Positions 1 through 7,115 of a stretch of DNA of 10,099 bases are shown one piece after another. This stretch comes from Lysobacteraceae bacterium (lineage in GTDB: Bacteria > Pseudomonadota > Gammaproteobacteria > Xanthomonadales > Wenzhouxiangellaceae). The notes beneath the pieces were generated by a model. That model saw only the letters and a program-made list of their open reading frames with translations. It was not told the DNA's origin and did no database searches. Numbering within the stretch: the first letter of the stretch is position 1; every line of letters starts with the position of its first letter. The DNA lies in NCBI GenBank assembly GCA_020201235.1, contig JAIVHD010000080.1, positions 1 to 10,099 of the forward strand. Direction: 5' to 3'. The translations under genes and the position numbers were made by a program.

Positions 1-1134
1 GATCATAATAATGGGCAAGTCGGCGGTCTTTTGGTCGGCCCGCAGGTGGGCGGTCAATTCGAGTCCGTTCATTCTTGGCATCTCCAGATCCAGCAACAGT
101 GCCTCGGGCATCCCGGCCTCGATCTTTTCGAGCGCATCGAAGCCGTCGAAGGCGGTTTCGGTCCTGTACCCCAGGTCGGTGACCAGTCGTGACAGCGAGC
201 GCCGCGCGCTCAGCGAGTCGTCGACGATCAAAACGCCGGCCGGGGCGGACACCGCAGCAGGTGCGACAGCCGCGGTCTTGCGCATGATCCGGCGCTCCAG
301 CTCACCGGCATCGGAATCGGCCTGCTGCTGCAGCCGGGCCAGGTCCACGACGACAGCCAGGTCACCATCACCAAGCACGCAGGCACCGGAGACGCCGCTG
401 AGTCCGGGCAAGTGATCGGCAATGCTCTTGACCACGGCTTCGCGGCTTTCGATGACGCCGTCGACCAGCAGCGCGAGTTGGCCGGATCCGGACTCGACCA
501 GCACCAACGGCCGTGGTTCGGCAAGCGAATCGAGCGTCGCATGGCCCGGCATCGACAACAAATCGGCCAGCCGAACCATCGGGTAATCGCGTTCATCGAA
601 GCTGAAAATCCAGCGGCCGGCACTGTTCTCCAGGCGGCCTGCATCGGAAAACAGCACCTGGCTGACGCCGAGGCTGGGCAGCGCAAAGCGGGCGTCGGCG
701 ACTTGTACGAATAACAGATGGCTGGAGGTCAACGAGTGCGGCAGAACCATTCGAATGCGCACACCATGACCGGGCCGACTCGACAGATCGATCGTGCCAC
801 CGAGTCGCTGGATCGCGACGCGCACCGCATCCAGGCCAATGCCGCGACCGGAAAGCTCGCTGACCTCGCCGCGCGTGCTGAAGCCCGATGCGAAGATGGT
901 GCGGTGCAGTTCGTTCGGGCTCGGCTGGCGGTTGTCGGGAAACAGCCCCAGTTCCGCTGCACGGCGTGCAATCGCAATCTCGTCGAGACCCGCACCGTCG
1001 TCTGAAAGCTCGACCACGATTCGACTGCCGTCCTGGCGAAAGGCGAGCTCGAGCCGGCCGGCCTCCGGCTTGCCGGCTGACGCTCGATCGGCCGCGGCCT
1101 CAATTCCGTGATCGACCGCAGTTGAGTTCCTGAG
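1..1134 (-). pseudogene. PilL/ChpA-like hybrid CheA kinase, C-terminal part (ATPase, CheW-like and receiver domains), frame-disconnected from its N-terminal half, runs off left edge
   Basis: One frame is open from the left edge to the join at about position 1120. I read it by hand. In order it encodes the P4 ATPase domain, starting abruptly at the N-box (AVDHGIE, near 1119-1099) with G boxes DDGAGLD (near 1005-985) and SGRGIGLDAV (near 855-825); a P5 CheW-like regulatory domain (about 735-330); and a receiver domain with acidic pocket VDD (near 225), phospho-acceptor region LLLDLEMP (near 99-76) and a truncated end. This is the normal C-terminal order of a hybrid PilL/ChpA kinase, which autophosphorylates a histidine and passes phosphate to PilG and PilH. 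The upstream half is in a different frame (1100-2401), and the segment that should precede the N-box is missing, including the conserved LMRTRMVPF-type motif and the first strands of the ATPase fold. No credible start codon or ribosome-binding site serves this fragment; ATG at 1185 or GTG at 1158 in this frame would give an artificial N-terminus. It is most likely a broken gene or a sequence error. Confidence 0.85.
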
Positions 1135-2401
1135 CCAGACGTTGCTGATGCAATGCACGGTTGCCAAGCACGCCCAGGTGCTCATGCAGGCCGTGGGCCA
1201 TTTCGCGGGCGTCCAGGGCGCTCTCGGCGAAGCGCCGGCTTAGACTGTGTAACTGGTTGTACTGGTCGAGTTCGAGCGGATCGAAGCCGTCCGGTCGGTC
1301 GCCCGCGTGCGCTTCGTCTACGGCCTTTGGGGTGCGCGATCCGGCCTGCATGAACGGGGTGCCACGCAGGTCGACCATGGTTTCAATCTCGTGCACAGAA
1401 CCTTGAAGCACGGCCAAATGCTTGTGCATCTGGTCGGAGCGCTCGGTGGTGCTGCGCAGGGCGGTCTGGAGATGGCTGAAGTGCACCAGCATTTCGCTCA
1501 TGGAGCGCAGCATTTCGTCGATGACGCGAACCGGTACATTTAAACTGGGTTCGGGACTACCGCTTTCGGCCGACGCTTCGGGGGCCGTTGAATTGGCAAC
1601 CATTGGCCCGGAAGCGCCCGGGTCGCCGGCCGGCGACGCCGGCGTCGGTGTGTCGACCTTCAAACCCGCGACTTCGGAGGACTGGCTGCCGGCTTCGGCC
1701 GGGTCAGCGGGTTGGCCCAGTTGCACGATCCAGTGATCGATGTTACGCAGGACTTCGAGTATGGTGTCGGGCGGCGCGGCATGACCCAGCACGGTTTCGA
1801 TCATTTCTTCCAGTGTGTCGCCGGCATTTTGCAAATCGCCAATCAGCTCCGGACTCAGCGCCTCGACACGTTCTTGCAGAATTTCCAGCAGCTCTTCAAG
1901 AAGATGGGTCAGGCTAACGACGCCGCGCGCGCCGACCAGTGTTGCCGAGCCTTTCAGAGTGTGTGCCGCACGCCGCGCCTGGCGTAACGCCTCGGCAGGG
2001 TTTCGGCCATCCAGGTTGGCCACCTCGCGTGTCAAACGGGCGGCAAAAAGCGGCGCTTCGTGTTCAAAGGCCGTTTGCATTTCGATGGTGAGATCGTCGT
2101 GCAGGGCCAGATCGACATCGGTGGCGGTGAATTCGCGTGTGGCTCGCGCCTCGCCATCGAGCACTGTATCGCATTCGAGCAGCTTGGCGATCACTCGATC
2201 GGCCTGGTCGCGGTCCATCGGCTGCGGCCAGCGCGGATCGGTCAACAGCTCTGCAAACGCTTCCTGTGCGCTGGCCTCGGCCGGGTGCTCCAGCAAGCCG
2301 ACCAGAACCTGCGGCCACAGTTCGATCACCGCCGCTCGCGGTGGCTGGCCGATTTGTTCCGACAGATTGACGATAAAGTGATTGACCAGTTCCGCAAGCA
2401 C
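1100..2401 (-). CDS. PilL/ChpA-like CheA kinase, N-terminal part (Hpt and dimerisation domains), truncated by an internal deletion and frameshift
   Basis: This 433-residue reading frame holds the front half of a Pil-Chp CheA. Residues 1-90 are helical with no motif I can name. Residues 100-215 form an Hpt (P1) phosphotransfer domain with HTLKGSA; His147 is the expected phosphorylation site. Residues 230-285 are a Pro/Ala/Ser-rich linker. Residues 288-427 match the PilL/ChpA dimerisation region: VPVRVIDEML, then FDPLELDQYNQLHSLSRRFAES at 373-394, then QQRLAQEL at 419-426. In relatives that last helix runs straight into a GLMRTRMVPF-like motif and the ATPase domain. Here it ends after CGRSRN at a TGA, while the ATPase N-box continues in the +1 frame over the same bases. 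The GTG start at 2401 has no strong ribosome-binding site, and the frame is open further upstream across the receptor stop codon, so the true start may lie upstream or rely on translational coupling. As written the product cannot bind ATP, so it would be a phosphorylatable domain without a kinase. Confidence 0.8.
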   Translation of the reverse strand: MLAELVNHFIVNLSEQIGQPPRAAVIELWPQVLVGLLEHPAEASAQEAFAELLTDPRWPQPMDRDQADRVIAKLLECDTVLDGEARATREFTATDVDLALHDDLTIEMQTAFEHEAPLFAARLTREVANLDGRNPAEALRQARRAAHTLKGSATLVGARGVVSLTHLLEELLEILQERVEALSPELIGDLQNAGDTLEEMIETVLGHAAPPDTILEVLRNIDHWIVQLGQPADPAEAGSQSSEVAGLKVDTPTPASPAGDPGASGPMVANSTAPEASAESGSPEPSLNVPVRVIDEMLRSMSEMLVHFSHLQTALRSTTERSDQMHKHLAVLQGSVHEIETMVDLRGTPFMQAGSRTPKAVDEAHAGDRPDGFDPLELDQYNQLHSLSRRFAESALDAREMAHGLHEHLGVLGNRALHQQRLAQELNCGRSRN

Positions 2402-2460
2402 GGGAAGTTCAAGCAGCTCACCGACGCTGCTGAGCCGTTCCAGCAGGTTCAGAACCGATG

Positions 2461-4266
2461 CTACGGCCTGCTCGTCGCCGGCCCCGATGCGACCATGCCG
2501 TTGGTTTGTTCGAGCTGGTCGCCGAGCTCGCGGCGCGTCTCGGCGGTTTGCGACAGCATCTGTTGAGCGCGATCTTTCAACTGGACCGACAAAGCGGCCT
2601 GCTCCTGCGAGCTGGACGCAATGCGCAGGACCGCCGCGACAAGCTCAACGGTCGATGCCTGCGTATCCGTCATCTGGCGTCCCGCGCCTTCGGCCAGCTT
2701 CGAGCCGGCGATCACCTGGTTGATCGTTTCGTCCATGGTGCTGATGGTGTCGTTGGTTTCGACCTGGATCGACTTGACCAGCGTGGCAATCTGGGCGGTT
2801 GCGTTGCGTGAACTTTCAGCGAGCCGCTGGACTTCGTCGGCGACCACGGCAAAGCCGCGACCGGCTTCACCCGCTGCGGCCGCCTGCATGCTGGCATTGA
2901 GCGCCAGCACGGTTGTGCGTTCGGTAATCTGGTTGATCAGCTCAACCACCCCGGAGATTTCCTGCGAGCGCTCACCCAGCCGTTTGATGCGCTTGCCGGT
3001 CTCCTGGATAATTTCGCGGATGCTAGTCATGCCGTTCAGCGTTTGGTTGACCGATTCCACCGCACTTTCGGTCATTTCGGTCGTGCGGTTGGATAGCGCA
3101 TCGCACTGCCGCGCAACATCGGCAATCTCGGCCAGTCGCTGTGCCGCCGTGTCGAGTTGCTCGGAGGTGGTGGCGGCCTCGGCGCCCTGCGAGTCGGCCA
3201 GCTCGTTGACGAACGTTGCCTTCTGGTTGACCAGCGCGGCGGCGGTCGCGACCTGTTCAGCAATTCCGGCAACCTCGAGCAGGACCCGGTTGGTTTCCTG
3301 GGTGAGCTGGTTGATGGCATCGGCCACCGGGCCGGTGACATCCTCGGTGACCGTGACCCTTACCGTCAGGTCACGTTTCGAAAGACGCGACACGGTGCGA
3401 AGCAATGCGATGACCGATTCGTTGAGCTGCTCGTTTTCCTGCTCGGTTCGAGCCAGCGTTGCAACCCGGTCGTTGAGCAGCCGATCGAGCGCGTTGCCGA
3501 GCTGCGCGATCTCGTCCTGGCCGCTCAGCTGCACGCGTGAGCTGAAATCGCCGCCGGCCACTCGGCCGACCACATAGGTCATCCGCTGAACCGGCGTGGT
3601 AATCGAGCGTGCGATAAAGTATCCAAGCGTCAGCGCCATCAACAGCCCGAACACGGCCAGGCCGGCATTGATGCCCATGAATTGCGCATCGCGTGCCTCG
3701 CTCAACGAGCGAATTCGGTCGGCGTTGGCTTGAACTTGAGTGCGGGCCGTGTCAACACGATCGATGATCTGACTGATTGCGGCGATCCACTGCGGCTCGG
3801 GAAGCGCAAGCAGGCTGGGTTCGGAGCTATTCGGCATCATCGGATCGGTCATTGCCGGTCGACTGTCCTCGACATAATCGATTGCACGGCCAAAGGCCAA
3901 CTCAAGTGCAATGCGATCATCGAACAGGTTTTGGCGCTGCTCGGCGTCGATCGATTCAAACACCGGCTCGACGGTACTGAATTGTTGCTCGACTTGAGTC
4001 TGTGCTTGCCCGAGACGCTCAGCCGCCTCATTCGGCGAGATCATGCCGGCGGCGAATTCAGCCACCGGCTGCAACAGCCCGGCTTGTACCTCCCGGCCGA
4101 GCCGCTCGAGTTGAAGCACACCGCTGCTTTCGCGTTCGAACGCGGCGGTGGCGTTGGCACTTGCCTGAATACTGGCCAGTGCCGACATTGCCACAATCAC
4201 AAGCGCGGCGACCGGTACCAGGATTAAAAGCAGCAAACGAAGGGCGATGGATAATCTGGATAGCAT
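2461..4266 (-). CDS. pilJ: PilJ-like methyl-accepting chemoreceptor
   Basis: This is a 601-residue inner-membrane chemoreceptor of the Pil-Chp pathway; such receptors signal surface contact or pilus state to CheA through CheW. Transmembrane helix 1 spans about 8-30 and helix 2 about 198-218, enclosing a roughly 165-residue periplasmic helical region in which I recognise no named ligand-binding fold. A HAMP domain follows (about 216-270, with DEIAQLGNALDRLL), then a second HAMP-like segment (about 285-340, RDLTVRVTVTEDVTGPVADAIN), a pattern typical of PilJ. The signalling hairpin tip is at about 443-490, with TERTTVLALNASMQAA and AGEAGRGFAVVADEVQRLAESS. The ATG at 4266 is preceded by GAGGAA at good spacing, which settles the start. 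The length is somewhat below what I recall for PilJ, and the C-terminus (GPATSRP) does not look like the usual end; the last codons lie over an open CheA-frame extension, so a small indel near 2482-2485 is possible. It sits between the CheW and CheA genes as in pilGHIJ-L operons. Confidence 0.88.
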   Translation of the reverse strand: MLSRLSIALRLLLLILVPVAALVIVAMSALASIQASANATAAFERESSGVLQLERLGREVQAGLLQPVAEFAAGMISPNEAAERLGQAQTQVEQQFSTVEPVFESIDAEQRQNLFDDRIALELAFGRAIDYVEDSRPAMTDPMMPNSSEPSLLALPEPQWIAAISQIIDRVDTARTQVQANADRIRSLSEARDAQFMGINAGLAVFGLLMALTLGYFIARSITTPVQRMTYVVGRVAGGDFSSRVQLSGQDEIAQLGNALDRLLNDRVATLARTEQENEQLNESVIALLRTVSRLSKRDLTVRVTVTEDVTGPVADAINQLTQETNRVLLEVAGIAEQVATAAALVNQKATFVNELADSQGAEAATTSEQLDTAAQRLAEIADVARQCDALSNRTTEMTESAVESVNQTLNGMTSIREIIQETGKRIKRLGERSQEISGVVELINQITERTTVLALNASMQAAAAGEAGRGFAVVADEVQRLAESSRNATAQIATLVKSIQVETNDTISTMDETINQVIAGSKLAEGAGRQMTDTQASTVELVAAVLRIASSSQEQAALSVQLKDRAQQMLSQTAETRRELGDQLEQTNGMVASGPATSRP

Positions 4267-4349
4267 GATGGTTCCTCAAACAATAAGACAATGTTTACCG
4301 GGCTTGCGCAAAATGAACGAAGCGGGCTCTTCCCGAAACCTGTGTATCA

Positions 4350-4378
4350 ATAACAGCTGTCAGCCTTGTAATCGTCAA
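4350..4378 (-). promoter_or_regulatory. Candidate sigma70 promoter in front of the pilJ-like gene
   Basis: On the minus strand a TTGACG (-35, 4378-4373) is followed after exactly 17 bases by TGTTAT (-10, 4355-4350). It matches 5 of 6 and 4 of 6 consensus positions. It lies in the 130-180 bp gap between the CheW and receptor genes, the only sizeable gap in this operon, and would give a leader of roughly 75-80 bases before the receptor ATG. An internal promoter here would allow receptor and kinase expression apart from the response regulators. The call rests on pattern only. Confidence 0.3.
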
Positions 4379-4446
4379 TGACGGCGGCCGGCTGATTCAA
4401 TCTGGCATGCGGCGTAATGCGTCAAGCAGTGCCTGCCAGTCAAGCT

Positions 4447-4950
4447 CTAGCCACAATTGCTTTTCCACGCGCCATGCATCGGCATGATCGCCGGCCGAAC
4501 GCTGTTTGACGGCACTGTTTCGATCCGGCGCGGCAGGCTCTTGATGTCGAAGCCAGTCCATGCGGGCCGTGTCTGCATTACCAGCAGTCGCACGGGCTTG
4601 CGCTCATGCGCTGTCCATCGCGCGCTGTCGGGCTGTGCCGCACTCTCAGCCGGGCCCGCATCGGCAGCGCCTGACAGCAAGCTCTCAAGATCGAAGATGG
4701 TTACCAGGTTTCCCCGAAGATTGGTAAGCCCGCGACAGAACGCTTGCGCAAAGGGTACCCTGCGAATCGTGGCCGACTCGACGATTTCGGCCACGATATG
4801 GTCGTTCAACAGCAGGTTGTACTCGCCGATTCGAACGCCCCGACGCCGGCGACTTTCATTCGCGTTGTCGCTTTCGCGGTCCGGGGCAAGTGGCAACGCG
4901 CCCTGGCGCCGGATTCGCCCCAATACTTCGATCGCAGGAAGCAAGGCCAT
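4447..4950 (-). CDS. pilI: PilI-like CheW coupling protein, C-terminus frameshifted (original end probably at 4397)
   Basis: This is a CheW-fold adaptor linking the PilJ-like receptor to the CheA kinase. The 167-residue frame has a variable N-terminus (1-38), then the CheW core: GVRIGEYNLLLND (38-50), RRVPF (63-67) and the signature GLTNLRGNLVTIFDLESLL (74-92). An Ala-rich loop follows (94-112), then RLLVMQTRPAWTGFDIKSLPRRIE (121-144). After that the frame reads unconvincingly and stops at TAG 4449-4447. In the -1 frame the same region reads as an ordinary CheW end: DAWRVEKQLWLELDWQALL then DALRRMPD, stopping at TGA 4399-4397. A frame change, equivalent to a one-base loss somewhere around 4475-4515, would explain this, so the intact protein would have been about 184 residues. 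The start ATG at 4950 lies 6 bases after the pilH stop and lacks a close ribosome-binding site, so translation is probably coupled to pilH. Confidence 0.8.
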   Translation of the reverse strand: MALLPAIEVLGRIRRQGALPLAPDRESDNANESRRRRGVRIGEYNLLLNDHIVAEIVESATIRRVPFAQAFCRGLTNLRGNLVTIFDLESLLSGAADAGPAESAAQPDSARWTAHERKPVRLLVMQTRPAWTGFDIKSLPRRIETVPSNSVRPAIMPMHGAWKSNCG

Positions 4951-4956
4951 GATCGT

Positions 4957-5322
4957 TTAATGAAATCTTCCCAACATGCCGTCGATGTCGGCCGGTGTAT
5001 AAGGTTTTGTCAGGTAGGCCGTGGCCCCCTGTTCCATCGCCCAGATTCGATCGGCCTTGTTCGATTTGCTGCTGACGATCACGACCGGTATGTCCTTCAT
5101 GGCTTCAACGTCGCGCAGTACACGACAGGTCTCGAAGCCATCCATATCCGGCATCAGAATGTCGAGGAAAATCATGTCAGGTCGTTCCGCGCAAGCCTTC
5201 TGAAGGGCTTCCTTGCCGTTGCGTGCGCTGATGACTGAAATCCCCTTGTCGCTAATGATCTGCTCAAGGTTTATTCGATCGGCCTCAGCATCGTCGACGA
5301 CCATTACTCTCTTGATTGGCAT
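4957..5322 (-). CDS. pilH: PilH-like single-domain response regulator
   Basis: This is a stand-alone receiver of 121 residues with no output domain, as expected for PilH or CheY-type regulators phosphorylated by the PilL/ChpA kinase. The acidic pocket is Asp10-Asp11 (MVVDDAE), the phospho-acceptor is Asp54 (IFLDILMPDMDG), the switch Ser is 84 (VIVSSKS) and the conserved Lys is 106 (TKPYTP). The stretch ADRIWAMEQGATAYLTKP resembles the PilH signature. PilH is generally placed on the retraction or phosphate-sink side of Pil-Chp signalling. The start ATG is well supported by GGAGAG five bases upstream. It follows the MHYT-receiver gene by about 37 bases and precedes the CheW gene by 6, which places it in the operon as pilG-H-I. 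All key residues are present. Confidence 0.92.
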   Translation of the reverse strand: MPIKRVMVVDDAEADRINLEQIISDKGISVISARNGKEALQKACAERPDMIFLDILMPDMDGFETCRVLRDVEAMKDIPVVIVSSKSNKADRIWAMEQGATAYLTKPYTPADIDGMLGRFH

Positions 5323-5350
5323 GTCCGCTCTCCGAATGTCAAATTAATTT

Positions 5351-5366
5351 CGCCTGGGTTCAGGCG
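5351..5366 (-). promoter_or_regulatory. Intercistronic mRNA hairpin over the stop codon of the MHYT-receiver gene
   Basis: On the minus strand CGCCTG-AACC-CAGGCG is a perfect 6-bp stem with a 4-base loop, and the TGA stop of the upstream gene lies inside it. It is followed by AAATTAATTT rather than a U-run, so it is not a convincing terminator. Placed between the pilG-like and pilH-like genes, it could affect mRNA stability or the relative amount of the two regulators. Confidence 0.45.
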
Positions 5367-6742
5367 ACGGTACGTTTTACCTTCGATACATATTGTCGAA
5401 TCACCGCATACAGATCATCGGCCGTAACCGGCTTGGTAAGGTAGCGGTTGGAACCGGCCATCACGCCCCGGATTCGGTCGAACGCCGAATCCCGGCCCGT
5501 TAGCATGATGACCGGGCATGCCGGTTGTGCCCGTCTTGCTTTCAATCGGCGGCAGGCCGAATAGCCATCCATTCCCGGCAACTCAACATCCAGAAAGATG
5601 ATGTCGAATGGTTTGTTTTCGGCCAGCTCCAGCCCCGTTTCGGCGGAGCTGCTGACTTCAACGAAAACGCCTGTCAGCTCCAGCAATGCTTGCATTTGCT
5701 TGCATACCGTTGCCGAGTCGTCGATGACCAGAGCTCGCGGTTGATGTTCGCTGCAAGCCGACGGCGCGCTTTCAAAAAAATCGGGAACCTGGCCCGAATC
5801 ATCGATACTGATTTGCGGCACCGAGCCGAGGTGTCGAATCGTCAGGTCATCAAGTGCCCGGACCAGTCGCGCGGCAAAGTAGGCACGGTTCAGCGCGCAA
5901 CTGTAAGACTCGCGGCCGGGCTTGTTCGGGGTGGCCGACAGCAGCATGGCCGGTCGGCCCGACAGGAATGGCGGTGAACGTGCGCGCGCGATGTCCGGTT
6001 CGGTGGCGGTCTCGAGCGAGCGGTTTCCGCGAGTAAGTGCGATGCCCACCAGCAGAACAATCAGGCTAAGCAGAAAAAGTCCGCCACCGACCACGCTGGG
6101 TGAGAGCGCGCTGGGCAACGGCGCGGCCGAAGCCTGCTCAGTCATCGTATAGCTCCAGGCGAACATGCCGGTGTAGTGCATGCCGCACACCGCGACTCCG
6201 GCCACCATTGCCGCCAGAATCAACTGCCAGCGCGCGCTCAGGTTGAATGCCATCCACAGCGCGGCGATCGAGGCGACGATAGCGATTGCCAGCGATACCC
6301 AGACGATCATGCTGTCCCAGTGAATCTGGGCCGGCATGCGCATCGCCAGCATGCCGGTGTAATGCATTGCGGCTACTGCAAGCCCCATGACCGATCCACC
6401 TGCCACAATGGCTGGAAAAGACCTTGAAGCCATGCCGACGATGCCAAAACCGATGGCGCAGCCAACAATGGCCAGGACCATTGAAAGCGCGGTAAGCAGA
6501 AAGTTGTAATTGACCGGCATGCCCATGTCGTAGGCCATCATCCCGACGAAGTGCATGGCCCACACGCCAACGCTCCCGAGAATAACGGCTGCCCACACGA
6601 CCCAGACAATTCGCTCGCGTGGTTCGACATGCATCGACTCACGGGCGAAAACCAGCGCCGTAAAGCCGCCGCAGACTGCAATCAGATAAGAAAGAAAAAC
6701 GAGAAAAGGATTAAAGTTCGAAAGCTGTGTTTCGATCAACAT
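5360..6742 (-). CDS. MHYT membrane sensor domain fused to a PilG-like receiver domain
   Basis: The N-terminal half is an integral-membrane MHYT domain with about seven hydrophobic helices between residues 13 and 237 (numbering from ATG 6742). The three diagnostic motifs are MHFVGM near 63-68, MHYTGM near 126-131 and MHYTGM near 188-193. MHYT domains are predicted, not proven, to bind copper and sense O2, CO or NO. A roughly 95-residue linker with no domain I recognise follows. The C-terminal receiver (about 336-460) has Asp341-Asp342, phospho-acceptor Asp385 (IIFLDVELPGMDG), Thr415 and Lys437; the stretch RGVMAGSNRYLTKPV resembles PilG. It stands first in a pilG-H-I-J-L order, exactly where pilG belongs, so I infer a PilG tethered to a membrane sensor. 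MHYT domains usually precede GGDEF-EAL or histidine kinase modules, so a lone receiver output is unusual. I prefer ATG 6742 over the in-frame GTG 6751: GGAGGAG sits 8 bases before the ATG but directly abuts the GTG. Confidence 0.88.
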   Translation of the reverse strand: MLIETQLSNFNPFLVFLSYLIAVCGGFTALVFARESMHVEPRERIVWVVWAAVILGSVGVWAMHFVGMMAYDMGMPVNYNFLLTALSMVLAIVGCAIGFGIVGMASRSFPAIVAGGSVMGLAVAAMHYTGMLAMRMPAQIHWDSMIVWVSLAIAIVASIAALWMAFNLSARWQLILAAMVAGVAVCGMHYTGMFAWSYTMTEQASAAPLPSALSPSVVGGGLFLLSLIVLLVGIALTRGNRSLETATEPDIARARSPPFLSGRPAMLLSATPNKPGRESYSCALNRAYFAARLVRALDDLTIRHLGSVPQISIDDSGQVPDFFESAPSACSEHQPRALVIDDSATVCKQMQALLELTGVFVEVSSSAETGLELAENKPFDIIFLDVELPGMDGYSACRRLKARRAQPACPVIMLTGRDSAFDRIRGVMAGSNRYLTKPVTADDLYAVIRQYVSKVKRTVA

Positions 6743-6781
6743 GGGCCCCACTCCTCCATGTAAAAAAATACCAAATCAAAC

Positions 6782-6820
6782 AACCGGAGCCGCACACCTA
6801 AACAGGTGTCTGTCCCGGTT
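6782..6820. repeat. REP-like imperfect palindrome
   Basis: An inner perfect stem ACACCT/AGGTGT (6794-6799 with 6804-6809, loop AAAC) sits inside an outer perfect stem AACCGG/CCGGTT (6782-6787 with 6815-6820), separated by an internal loop of 6 and 5 bases. On the minus strand it contains GGGACAGACACCT, a string I associate with dispersed REP-like repeats linked to Y1 (TnpA-REP) transposases; that link is from memory. It lies in the predicted leader of the MHYT-receiver operon, between its candidate promoter and ribosome-binding site. A T7 run follows about 12 bases later on the minus strand, so a conditional terminator is possible. Confidence 0.5.
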
Positions 6821-6839
6821 ACCCAACGCCAAGCTGTCA

Positions 6840-6868
6840 ATTTCACACGTTTGGTAACGGTTAGTCAA
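6840..6868 (-). promoter_or_regulatory. Candidate sigma70 promoter of the chemosensory operon
   Basis: On the minus strand TTGACT (-35, 6868-6863) and TGAAAT (-10, 6845-6840) are separated by exactly 17 bases, matching 5 of 6 and 4 of 6 consensus positions. Transcription would begin near 6833 and give a leader of about 90 bases that carries the palindrome at 6782-6820. It is the best sigma70-like match I saw in the intergenic region facing the operon. Confidence 0.45.
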
Positions 6869-6926
6869 GTACTTTTTTGCGGTTTCATGTCGAAAATTTA
6901 CATTCTGTGATCTAGTTAATAGTTAC

Positions 6927-6939
6927 GCGATCGTATCGC
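6927..6939. promoter_or_regulatory. Short perfect inverted repeat, possible operator
   Basis: GCGAT-CGT-ATCGC is a perfect 5-bp inverted repeat with a 3-base centre. It lies in AT-rich DNA roughly 60 bases upstream of the leftward promoter and 290 bases before the rightward start, a position that suits a regulator shared by the two divergent genes. Such a short palindrome can also occur by chance. Confidence 0.25.
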
Positions 6940-7115
6940 TATACAGTAGCTCCGAAACGGTCAAAAGCTTCTGGCTGTTTCTTGAAAGTGGACGTTTAAT
7001 GCGGCCTCCAGCGGAACGGGAGCACAGTTTCATAAGCCCAAGAAATAAAAGCCATCAATTCTGAAAGAAAGTAACAGACCCAGCGTTCCTGATATGGGCA
7101 TGACTCATGTGCCGA

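Noticed and set aside
729..1103. An open minus-strand frame of 124 codons over the CheA ATPase region
   Set aside because: It is a shadow of the true CheA frame, which reads N-box and G-box motifs in a different phase; this frame shows no domain and is Arg/Ser/Pro-rich as expected from GC-rich out-of-frame reading.
2621..3577. A long plus-strand open frame of 318 codons opposite the receptor gene
   Set aside because: It is antisense to the receptor gene, rich in Ser, Val and Ala with no motif, and the opposite strand has complete HAMP and signalling-tip motifs.
5337..5342. Perfect TTGACA box just upstream of pilH on the minus strand
   Set aside because: Seventeen bases downstream there is no -10 element; that position falls in the start of pilH itself.
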